Assembly: GCF_004116265.1 (NCBI RefSeq)
Contig: NZ_QOUX01000026.1
Coordinates: forward strand, 1-64,000
DNA: 64,000 bases
DNA from: Anaerobacillus alkaliphilus
GTDB taxonomy: Bacteria; Bacillota; Bacilli; Bacillales; Anaerobacillaceae
Direction of reading: 5' to 3'
Part shown: positions 44,901 through 54,000 of the stretch, piece after piece
How the letters are laid out: each line of letters starts with the position of its first letter
How positions within the stretch are numbered: the first letter of the stretch is position 1
Notes under the pieces: model-generated
Databases searched by the model: none
Seen by the model: only the letters and a program-made list of their open reading frames with translations
What the model was told of the DNA's origin: nothing
Program-made: the position numbers and the translations under genes

Positions 44901-46921
44901 CCACTTCCCGTATTAGCCGAGAGTTTTCCTCGAGCTACACTGAAGCTTACTTCAACAGAAGCTCCACCTGCATCTCTGTCTGCAAAAGTAATCCCTGTTA
45001 ACGGCGTACTAACATCCTCCGTAACAACGAGCGTCGGTGGAGACAGTATTGTTGGTGGATGGTTAATATTTTCAATAGAGATCGTAAAAATATGGTCCGC
45101 AGTAAATAATTCACCATCACTCACTTTAAACTCAAATTGATCGGCGAATTCGTTACCATTATGTTCATAAAAAATAATCTCATGATTGATATCTTCCTGT
45201 GTAAAAGTTCCACCAACTTGGATTACTGTCTCACCACGCTTCAACGTTCCTTGTGAAGGAATACTATTCAACGTATAAATAATTTGATTAGGATTCGATG
45301 CGTCATCATTACTTTCTAAATAATCCCGTGTCAGCTTGCTACTCTTAAATTTGTCTACAACTAACGTTTCATTCGTAGCAATCACTGGGGGGGTGTTTAC
45401 TCCCCATTCAATTGTTTTAGTTCTTGCTTCACTTAGATTATTTTCCTCATCTTTCACAACAAAGAAAATCGTTCGCTCTGATTTATTAGGAAATGTTGAA
45501 GAGTTAACATAAGTAACTGATCGTAATAACTCCTGATAGGTTTCTAAACTAGCTGCACCTGTTATTGTTAATTCCCGAGTGCTAGCGTTGTATACTGCCG
45601 CCATACCTTTAGAAGCTAATAAACTAGCACCTGTTGCGGTTATACCTAAACTTTCGCTCACTCCATCAGGAGCGTTAGATAACGTGATAGATGCCGCAAT
45701 TAAATGATCAGAATCTGCATCCGATAATTCAACCCCTGAATCAATGATTGTACTATTTTTACCAAAAGCTAAAATCGTGTTTCCAGGACTAGGTGTAATA
45801 ACAGGTGGTTTTCCTCGCGTGACAATGATCGTATATGTCTTCGTGCTTTGATTTTGAGCTGTAACAACGATTTCAATGGTACTAGACCCATGACTTAATG
45901 GTACACTTGTTGCTGTACCACTCGTTACTGCACTTCCTTTAATTTCGATCGTTGCCGTAGGATCTGCCACAGTCGCTGTAACATCAACACTGCTTATATC
46001 CTTCGCTACGTTAACCGCATACTCAGTAATTGTTGGATCAAAATCTGGTGTTAAGTTCCCATCACTTATGGTTAAGTTACTTAAGTCCGCATTACTTGAC
46101 CCTGCTCGCGTGACTGTAATTTTGTATAGTTTCGTTATTGTTCCGTCTTGTGATGTAACCTCTATGGTAATTTCATTCTCTCCTACATCTAAACGAATTG
46201 CTTGTGAGGAATTTCCGTTCACAACAGTTTGACCATTTACACTTACACTTGCATTAGCTACTGTTAATGTCGGTGTAACTGAGATCGTTTCTATATCATT
46301 TCCTACATTCACTTCATAATCTGTCGTATCGGATTGAAAGATTGGATCTAATAAGCCATGACTTAAAGACAAGTTTTGTAAGGTTGCATCTTTTGCTGGA
46401 TTATATAAAATTCCATAAGCTTCAAATTCTACAATGGATGCCCATAAATTGTTATTTTGATTACCTTGATCTATCGTTAACCGTAAATAGCGTGCATTAA
46501 ATTTTGGAATGAATTTATCAACTCGTCCAGCCGTATTGTTCGTTACGACATCAACATTTGTCCAGGTGTTTCCATCCTTACTACTTTGTAACCGAAACGC
46601 TCGTGGATTACGATCTGATGGAAACCCTATATGTCCCATTCCAACAACTACGTATCGATCAATCGTATAAAAGTCACCTAGATCAACCTGTAACCATGCG
46701 TTTGCAGTAGAAGTATACCATCGGCTTGCGTTAGTACTGGAACCATCAACCGCATTAGTTGCTCTAAATGGCAATGTTTCGCCACTAGCAGTAACTGTTT
46801 TTGATCGCACTACGTTTTCTTGTTGTTGTGCTTGATTTTCTTGATTATTTACAAATAAAAGCATGAGTAAAAAAATTAGTACCAATGAAATCATTTTTTT
46901 ATTAGTTACATACCTAGTCAA
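41927..46921 (-). CDS. SLH surface protein with discoidin, cadherin-like and InlB-type repeats
   Basis: The 1664-residue secreted protein starts at a TTG 7 nt behind GGAGG. After a signal anchor (about 1-30) come an F5/8 type C (discoidin) domain (37-168), two cadherin-like beta-sandwich domains (175-272, 278-370), several Ig-like modules including two near-identical copies of about 125 residues (about 622-875), three InlB B-repeats (about 1015-1215, with FSGWYTN, FTGWDKD, FVGWYKE) and SLH domains from 1470. Discoidin and InlB repeats point to carbohydrate or surface binding. The last SLH unit stops after HWAYGDIEAAVE and ends in VPVTTR, coded by a type A repeat, so the original C-terminus was cut off. 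Confidence 0.85.
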   Translation of the reverse strand: MTRYVTNKKMISLVLIFLLMLLFVNNQENQAQQQENVVRSKTVTASGETLPFRATNAVDGSSTNASRWYTSTANAWLQVDLGDFYTIDRYVVVGMGHIGFPSDRNPRAFRLQSSKDGNTWTNVDVVTNNTAGRVDKFIPKFNARYLRLTIDQGNQNNNLWASIVEFEAYGILYNPAKDATLQNLSLSHGLLDPIFQSDTTDYEVNVGNDIETISVTPTLTVANASVSVNGQTVVNGNSSQAIRLDVGENEITIEVTSQDGTITKLYKITVTRAGSSNADLSNLTISDGNLTPDFDPTITEYAVNVAKDISSVDVTATVADPTATIEIKGSAVTSGTATSVPLSHGSSTIEIVVTAQNQSTKTYTIIVTRGKPPVITPSPGNTILAFGKNSTIIDSGVELSDADSDHLIAASITLSNAPDGVSESLGITATGASLLASKGMAAVYNASTRELTITGAASLETYQELLRSVTYVNSSTFPNKSERTIFFVVKDEENNLSEARTKTIEWGVNTPPVIATNETLVVDKFKSSKLTRDYLESNDDASNPNQIIYTLNSIPSQGTLKRGETVIQVGGTFTQEDINHEIIFYEHNGNEFADQFEFKVSDGELFTADHIFTISIENINHPPTILSPPTLVVTEDVSTPLTGITFADRDAGGASVEVSFSVARGKLSANTGSGVTVTGSNSTQLTLLGTIADINAYIASSQLMYVTAENDVADVTLTISINDLGNTGSGGAQQAHTTVKIQVTAVNDAPTIQSPSTLIITEDIINPLTEFSFADIDAGANAVEVTFGVARGKFFGNTGSGVTVSGSNSTQIKLLGSIADLNSYIASSQLMYVTAENDVSDVILTININDLGNTGSGGAQQATVSVTMQIITLNTAPVLTPFGPTLHSIRVDDIDNAGQTIASIIGESITDEDPGALKGIAITSASGNGTWEYSIDGGTTWEKVGLVSGAHSMLLRDTDFIRFVPSGANETLPRFSYRAWDQTSGTAGGIADTTVNGLTTAFSATSDTATITIIHFYHVTFEVDGGSAIPSQKIYHGETATEPSIPPVKENYIFSGWYTNSLLDEVFDFSTPITMDTVVYAKWEPVTYKVIFKDHDGSELKTETVAHNQGATAPADPTREGYTFTGWDKDFTQVTGDLTVTAQYGINEYTVFFDSKGGSDVEPIQANYGTKITAPKEPTRVGYTFVGWYKEDEFTNEWDFSTDTVPTGNVTLYAKWNVVWTPSQPTREVISGSIETGNISAGTMVKQIPINRITGPDRKVKDEVILTTEQMKEVVKKILQLGKNIARIIIPDDKDEVSQVDITIPKAATKQLGDANIDLEVFTENIRFTITQQFMDRFAKEELFFRLLPIKGEKERKEVENRLKVEQAVKQVAKNSDVNVVSRPISVETNMQSGAVTLVLPLRDVQLPVDVVERAKFLTELVVFIEHSDGEKRLVKGRIVEYKDGHPGLEFSVNEYGTFTILHSEGFAGKFREAYIKGYEDGTFKPDQKVTRAEVAVMIARNLGYDHLQKVEAQPFSDVQVTHWAASAIDFVKKYGLMKGDSKGEFKPNKVITRAEMATIVARYKKLALLDEVKAQLAFPDIKGHWAVKEIAANKQAGIIHGYQDGTFRPNGSLSRAEAVKVLNRMFDRNPLADVDKPTFIDVPRTHWAYGDIEAAVEVPVTTR
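41931..41948. repeat. Dispersed repeat, type A, copy 4, inside a gene end
   Basis: CGGGTGGTGACAGGCACC overlaps the last codons of the 1664-residue SLH protein and encodes its final VPVTTR before the TAA. Confidence 0.9.
44295..45060 (-). repeat. Internal tandem duplication in the F5/8C-SLH gene
   Basis: Two consecutive units of about 380 bp encode near-identical modules sharing ITED/VTED, NTGSGVTV, SYIASSQLMYVTAENDV and NDLGNTGSGGAQQA. The high DNA similarity suggests a recent duplication and a site where repeat number can change. Confidence 0.8.
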
Positions 46922-46960
46922 ACTCCTACCTCCTATCTAGTAAAATTTCATATAAATTGG

Positions 46961-47308
46961 TTAATTCCGGGACGGGTAAATTCCTTGTAAATTGATATAA
47001 TACTCCATCCCCGGCACTGGAGATAACCCGCGCAAATCTGGTAAGGCAAAGGTCGATTTTCCATCACCGCCATAATTTATCCCGATTAAACTAAATAGAG
47101 CTGTATTTTGAGCAAGGGGTAAAAGCTGCCCTTCACACCTAACCCAACCTTGTGGTGCATAATTAAAGGCAAATAATTGAACTGTTCCTATATAAGATTC
47201 TGAACTAGCTGCAAGGACAGGTTCGTGCTGTGTCTTTGTTAACAAATAGCCAGCTAAAATACTGAATGCTAGAACAATAACTACTAATAACCGTTTCATT
47301 TTATTCAT
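46961..47308 (-). CDS. Small secreted protein with tail-collar domain, copy 2
   Basis: The 115-residue protein has a signal peptide (about 1-33) and a short phage tail-collar-type domain (MdpB-like) with GTVQLFAFNYAPQGWVRCEGQ and FALPDLRG. It is a tandem paralogue of the next gene upstream. GGAGG lies before the ATG. The role of secreted collar-domain proteins is unclear; they may be ligand-binding or structural. It sits between the giant fructanase and the F5/8C-SLH protein, 39 bp before the latter, so it may be co-transcribed with it. Confidence 0.75.
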   Translation of the reverse strand: MNKMKRLLVVIVLAFSILAGYLLTKTQHEPVLAASSESYIGTVQLFAFNYAPQGWVRCEGQLLPLAQNTALFSLIGINYGGDGKSTFALPDLRGLSPVPGMEYYINLQGIYPSRN

Positions 47309-47326
47309 TTTCTTTCCTCCCTAGTT

Positions 47327-47695
47327 TTAATTGCGAATTGGAAACATCCCAGGATCTACTTTTATATAGTAGTACATCGATGGTAATGGCGAGGCTAGCG
47401 GTGTATATTCATTCCCCATATTCGGTAAGCGAAATGTTTGAACCCCATCCCCCCCGAATTTCGTACCAATTAGATTAAATAATATTGGATATTGATCGAT
47501 ACGAAGCAGCTGTCCTTCACACCTAATCCAACCAATTGGTTCAAAATTAAACGCAAATAATTGAACGCTTCCTATGTATGACTCATTTCCTGCGGCATGT
47601 GCAGGTGTTATGCTGTCATATTTAGCTAGTAGATGACCCGCAAGAATTCCGAATACGATCACTGAAGCAAAAAGTAAACTAGTAATCTTTTTCAC
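47327..47695 (-). CDS. Small secreted protein with tail-collar domain, copy 1
   Basis: The 122-residue protein begins at a GTG behind AAGGAGAGG; an overlapping ATG leads straight to a stop. A signal peptide (about 1-34) is followed by a tail-collar-like domain with GSVQLFAFNFEPIGWIRCEGQLL and FRLPNMG. The domain is shorter than in phage collars. The pair with the downstream copy arose by duplication. Its 370-bp leader holds a long terminator-like hairpin, so expression may be controlled there. Confidence 0.75.
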   Translation of the reverse strand: MKKITSLLFASVIVFGILAGHLLAKYDSITPAHAAGNESYIGSVQLFAFNFEPIGWIRCEGQLLRIDQYPILFNLIGTKFGGDGVQTFRLPNMGNEYTPLASPLPSMYYYIKVDPGMFPIRN

Positions 47696-47768
47696 ATTTT
47701 TCCTCTCCTTAAAATTAGTGTTTTTTCACAGAAGCTCTACTTGTTACGTTTTCACCCCCTTCTCGCAC

Positions 47769-47836
47769 TAAAAAAAGGCAACACAAATCTTCGGTCATTC
47801 TACCTGCTGAAGATGTGTCACCTGGTGTCATTGCCT
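47769..47836 (-). terminator. Large terminator hairpin in the leader of the collar genes
   Basis: On the minus strand AGGCAA/TTGCCT encloses a second stem (CACATCTTC with GAAGATTTGTG) and runs into seven T. A palindrome TGACACC-AGGTGACA lies in the 5' arm. It lies 74 bp before the collar-protein start and 237 bp behind the fructanase stop, so it could end the upstream transcript or act as an attenuator. The rest of 47696-48000 holds no gene I can see. Confidence 0.6.
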
Positions 47837-48000
47837 GGTCCCAATCATGGATAAACTGGTCCCGTTCACTAGTAATACCATTTAAGTAATTAAGTAATTC
47901 TAGTTAATTGAACCAGTTTTTAACTTTATTGGCTTATAGTTCGACGGGGCTGATCCTTTTTCCTCTTAATGAAGCTAACTAAAAGAGTACGTGGGAAAAT

Positions 48001-48040
48001 TAAAAGCAGCCCAGTAGAAAATGAAATCTCTACTGGACCA
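48001..48040 (-). terminator. Terminator behind the giant fructanase gene
   Basis: CCAGTAGA and TCTACTGG pair; a diverged copy of the stem at 40119 and 63443, again joined to a type A repeat. Confidence 0.65.
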
Positions 48041-48042
48041 CT

Positions 48043-48071
48043 TCGACAAATTTCGGGTGGTGACAGGCACC
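48043..48071. repeat. Dispersed repeat, type A, copy 5
   Basis: TCGACAAATTT then CGGGTGGTGACAGGCACC, ending 1 bp before the TAG stop codon of the fructanase gene at 48073-48075. Confidence 0.88.
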
Positions 48072-48072
48072 A

Positions 48073-51000
48073 CTATCCTACTGCTTTCAAAAACTTTGTT
48101 AGCAATGCCGCTGTTTCAGCGCGGTTATTTACGGCTTTTCCACCAAAGCTTTCATTAGATCTACCTGTCATAACTCCCGCTTGAAGTAAGTATTCGACGT
48201 CAACTCTTGCCCAACTTGATATATTGTTAGCATCTTTGTAGAGCGAGAGTTGCTTTGTAGTATCTAACTTGGCTTGATCATACTGAACATAGCGTAACGC
48301 ACGAGCAAACATGGCTGCTGCTTCTTCACGAGTAATCTCATCATGTGGACGGAACTGTCCATTAGATCCTCTAATAATACCTGTTTCAACTGCAGGCATT
48401 ATATCTTTTACAAACCACTCTGTACCCTTCACATCTGAGAATTGACCATTATAGATAGTATCAGAAGTTAAGCCTAAGCTTCTTGTGATAAGAAGTGCTA
48501 CTTGAACGCGTGTTGTTGCGTTTCTTGGCTTAAATTGACCATCCTCAAAGCCTCTAAAAATATACTTTGAAGCTAGAGTCTCAATCGTTTCCTTTGCCCA
48601 ATAATCAGCTGTAATGTCTGGGAAGGTTACTGTATTCTCTACAATCGTGTATTTGCTATTCGTTTTACTTTTGAATATCGCTCGGTTGCCATCAAAAACT
48701 GTAGGCACAGGACGTATTGAACCATCATCCATTAATTGAACAGCTGTTGATGTTTTGGCATTAAAGACTTTCTCACCAACGATTTCCCTTTCAACGAACG
48801 CATTAAAGCCTTTTAGCTCCACCTCTCGTTCACTAGTTGAAGCATAAACTTTAAATTCAACAATCTTTGCCACAACTTTTAATTTACCTTTTGCAACTGC
48901 ACCTGAAGTATCTGTTGTTTCAATCATAACAATTGATATGACAAGATCTTCAGCATTCCCTCCCAATTGTTGCGCAAGTTTATCTACATTGATTTCCTTG
49001 ACCGGCAAACGATACGCGACATCCTTCGTATTTACTTCTATTTGTGCATTTGAATTCTTAGAACTTACCAACTTCACCGCTTGAGCAGGAAGGCGAACAT
49101 CTACTCCTTCTTTCGTAGATGAATCTAATTCAATCGTCACCTTATCTACTCTTTCACTCTGGTTAATCCATTGAGTAAACTTTTCATTATTAACCTTAAC
49201 AACCGCTACGTTCTTGCCATTTCTTTTCTCAACAATGATGTCATAGACACTCTTTGGCAGCTTTGATCCAAGATCGACATGAACCGGCGGAACGGGATTA
49301 GAAATTGGTGGAGTACTACCGTCTCCGCTCCCTGGGTTAGGATCAGCATCCCCTGGAGGTGTTCCTTCACCCGGGTTTGGTTCTTCGTCCACAGGTGGTG
49401 CGCCTTCACCCGGGTCCCCATAACCCCCTTCAAACTCCGTACTAGGGTCTACTTGAACATTTACGTTGTCAAGGTTGATATGACCCCAACCACCAGTTGC
49501 CTGATCAACTACTTTAATGTATAGCTCCTCACCAACGTATTCTGAAGCATCCCAGTATACTCTACGGTATTGTTCAGAATTATGGCCGGTTGCTTTCATT
49601 AGGTATTCATCGTTTGAGGCTCTTACTAATGCAACATAAAGCTGATCAGGTATATTGCCTCCTGCGATTAGGAAGTCAATATTACCATTTCCACCTAAGA
49701 TGAAGTTTTGTGACTTCATGACTCCTGTTGCACCATCGCCGCCTCGATCAGGATGGAATCCCCAATAGTGATAATGGCTTGGATCGACAGAAGTGTGAGC
49801 TTGATTAAATGGACCACCCCAACCCCAATCATATTGCCCCGTAATGTGCGCGTCAGTAAACGCATTTCCTTCTACAACAACCCAGCCTGATAAATCTCCT
49901 GTTTGGAAATCATGGTTAGGCAATGTTTTATAACTTGGCACTGCTTCCTCTGTCGGCCAATGGGCTGGAACAGTTGGACCATATGCTGATTGTAATTCCC
50001 ATACTTCCATTGACTTAATTGTTACTTGGCCTTCTTTACTCCAGAGTTCTAAGCCTAGTGCGTCAAAACGTGTAGGATACACTCTAGAAGTTATGCTCCT
50101 GAAGTTATTGGCGTAAGCTTCTACCATTGAGCGATCTAAATAAATATGAAGTCTTAGATTTTCTCCATCAAGCTCCATGACATCGCCATGTACACCTTTT
50201 CGGACGTCTGGATCTAAGCTAGATTTATTACGATCAATCATATACGTTGAGTTTTCATAGTTGTAATAGATGAGTGTTTCTTCTTCACCTTGTGCACTCT
50301 TACGAACTTTAATTCCAAACTCACTTGCATCTTGATTTTCTACCACAAGGATGATTTCTAGTAAATCTCCTTGAACTGTTGACAATAATTCGTTTGCCTC
50401 TAAGACACTTTTATTCTCAAAAGATACGAGCTGTTGGTTACGTAGACTTTGTAATTCTTTTATTGGTTCAATACCTAGTTCACCGTTATGACGTAGTGTC
50501 AGACTTAGAGGTAAACCGGCATTATGTGCCCAACCCGCATCGTAATGAGCTTGTTCTGATCTTCTGTCTTGGGCGATACTAAATAGGATTGAACGCCCAT
50601 CATGGTTAACAAACCCACTTGGTCCTGTAAAATGCTCCCCAAAATCAAAGATTTTTGGTTCAGTATGATCAGGTGTAAATGTTAGCGTTTCTTTATCCCA
50701 AGTACCAATCCAATGCCAGACATATTTCACATTGTGTGGACTATAGCTGCCATACCAAGGATTGATTAGGAAAACATGTTTACCAGTATCATTTCCATCA
50801 TTGTCTTTTAAAGGTAAAAATACAGGCAGCTCCCAAACTTGGCCAGTCTCAGGATAGTTGCGATAATCTCCTACAAAAAACGGCTTTTGATATGTCCAAT
50901 TTACCAAGTCAGTTGATGTATAAAGTAAAGCAGTACCACCAACAGATTGATCTCCATTTCTAATACCTGAACCAACTAGTTGGTACCAAGTATCACCATC

Positions 51001-54000
51001 TTTCCAAACGTATGGATCTCTGAATTGTCCATACCAAACTTGACCTTGTTCAGCAGGAAGATTCGGTGCTTGAACAGTCACTGGTTGGTCATGCATCTCC
51101 CAATTCGGTAGGTTTACATCCCCATCTACAGCAAACGTACTTCTCGCAAGTCCTGTCATTTGATTCGGGAATTTACTATCATCGCCAGCTGTAAATAATA
51201 ATACAGGTAGACCATTTTCATCAAATGTAGCATCGCCTGACCAAACACCATCTGGCGTCACAGAGTTTCCTTCTGGAGCAAGAGCTACAGGCATATCTTC
51301 CCAATGTATCATATCGTCACTAACTGCATGCCCCCAATGAATGTGATTCCAATAAGGACCTTGCGGGTTGTGTTGATAAAAAATATGATACTTACCTTCA
51401 AAGTAGAAAGGTGCGTGTGGTTCATTCATCCAATGCTCCGGTGAAATAAAATGGTACTGTGGACGATGACGATCTCCGTCATAACGACTACGGTCCATCT
51501 CTAAATTCGGTACTGGATGCTCACCATTTTCAAATGAACTAGCATAACTTGTATAAATCTCAATTACTTTTTCCGAACTAAAGGTACCATTATGAATTTT
51601 CAACTCATCAACCAAACCATTGAACATATTCGCTGTAAATGTTCCGTTAATAACAGCTGCTTGATTATGTTTACCAATTAATAATGGTTCTGTTGAAGGT
51701 GCAATGTTTGCTTGAATTGGTGTTCTTGTTTCTCCAACTAGTTCACCATTTAAATACAGCTTCATCACACTATTTTGTTTATCAAAGGTGGCAACGATGT
51801 GTGACCATTTAAATTTTTCCAATGGTTTTGCTTCATCTGCCCACACTTCCACCCACTCTCCATTTATACCAGCTTGGAAAGACCAGCTTCCATGTCGGTG
51901 CATCCCTAGTAAAAATCCTTCATTTTTACTCATATTGTGTTGATTTACAATGACAGACATTTTCCCTTCATTACCCCATTCGTAGGCTCTAGGTGCAACC
52001 CATGCCTCGATTGTCAGTGCATCTGTCACTTTTGCAAAATCGTTAGCGTCTCTTTGGATAAAAGTAGAATATCCATCAAATAAAAGAGCATTTCCAGAAA
52101 CTCCCTCACGCCAAAGTGGATCTGTCGATGGCTTATCAATTGCTTGATTAAATACATAATGAACGTTGTCTTCAACGTTATTCACTTGATCTAGGGCTAG
52201 ATTTCCTTCTGCTTCATCAAATGACCAATGAGCAATTTTACCATGAGTAAGTACACGGAAATCATCGACGTTAATATGAGACCACCCACCTGACTCATCA
52301 TTATCAACAATTAATAGGTAGAGTTCCTCGCCAATATATTCTGAAGCATCCCAAACTACACGATGATAATTTTCCGAGTCATCGAACCACTCATTCGTTT
52401 GCCTCATTAACTCTGTATCGTCAGAAGCACTCATTAAGGCAACGTATTGGGTTTCAATGTTATTTCCTCCACCAATTAAAAAGCTGATTTCTCCAGTACC
52501 AGCCAATACAAAGTGGCTAGACTTAATCTTTGCAGTTTTATGGTCTTTCCCCCATAGATGATAATTGCCTTCTTTGTTAATTGGCTCAGGGTGCCAATAA
52601 TGTACCTCAGAAGTTACATCACTGTCATCATACGTACCATCGAGAACTGTCCATCCCGTTAAATTACCTGTTTCAAAACCAGGGTTTAAAATCTCGTTTG
52701 GTATGACATCTTCACTTGAATTGTAGACTTGGAAATCATCAACGTTAATATGACCGAAGCCGCCTGAATGATGGTCAACAATCTTAATAAACATCGGTTC
52801 ACCAATATGCTCTGAGGCATTCCACGAAACTCGTCGATATTGCTCTGTGTTTCTACCTGTTGTTCTAAACAACTCTTTCCCATCAGTTGCTCTAATTAGT
52901 GAAACATAAAGATTGTTTAAGTCTTGGCCACCGCCAACTAGAAAATTAATAGAACCATTACCATCTAATTTAAATACACTTGACTTCATAATTCCTGTAC
53001 GTAAATCAGAACGATCATCTCGTTTTGCTCCAGCGAAGCCCCAAGCATGATACGTTCCTTCATGATTGAACGGGCCTCCCCAGAAGTTTGCCTGGTTAGA
53101 GACAACACCTTGAAATGCACTTCCATACGTTACCCAACCAGTAGTATCCCCTGTTTCAAAATTTGGGTTTTCAATGGTTGTAGGTAGTGCATCTACATTC
53201 ATTTGGCTTGGATAATGCCCGAAGCTCCGCTTAAACTCATTTTGATACCCAGGAGTAAATTCAGCTTTATTTAACTGGTAAACTTCTAGATTCTTGAGCT
53301 TGATAACACCTGTGTCTCCAAATAGTTCAATATCTTTACTGTTTGGATCCGGAAAAATTTGTTCTGTAAACACTAACTCTCCGTCGTTTACAAAAACTTC
53401 TACTGATGAACGATCTACGAAGATATGATATTTTAGTGTTTCTATAGATCCGTCAAATGAAGCAGAATGCTTCGCTGCAAAATCTTCGTGAAAATTAACA
53501 ACACCAGATTTTTTTCGGTCGACATACACAGAACTACCATCAAAACCGATCGTCGTATATTGTTCACCTTGTTTTCTTACTTTAAAACCAAATTCGTTTG
53601 CAGTTGTTTCGTTTAAATCAAATTCTGCAATAATTTCAAGTGTATCACCTTGAATCGTTGAAAGAAGTGTACTGACACTTTCAACCGTTTCGTTCTCCCA
53701 GCTATATTTTTCCCCACGTAATGAAGTTAGTTCGGTAACAGGTGCTTGCCTAAGTGCAAATCCACTATCCGTTTTTACTAGTTTTAACTCACGTGGTAGA
53801 GTCATTGCACTTCTCCATGGACTTGTAGGTGTATTACCAGCATAACGTGGTGGACTCATCCAACCAATTAAAATGGGACGATCGTTTGGTGTATTACTCC
53901 ATGTAACACCAGCATAAATATCTGCTCCATGATCTAACCAAGTAATTTCATTTTGATCCGCGACAAACTGCTGACCATCAAACTCACCTACAAAGTAACC

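Noticed and set aside
47769-47836. Riboswitch (T-box or cyclic-di-GMP type)
   Set aside because: The hairpin has the right position, but none of the conserved core sequences of those classes can be found.
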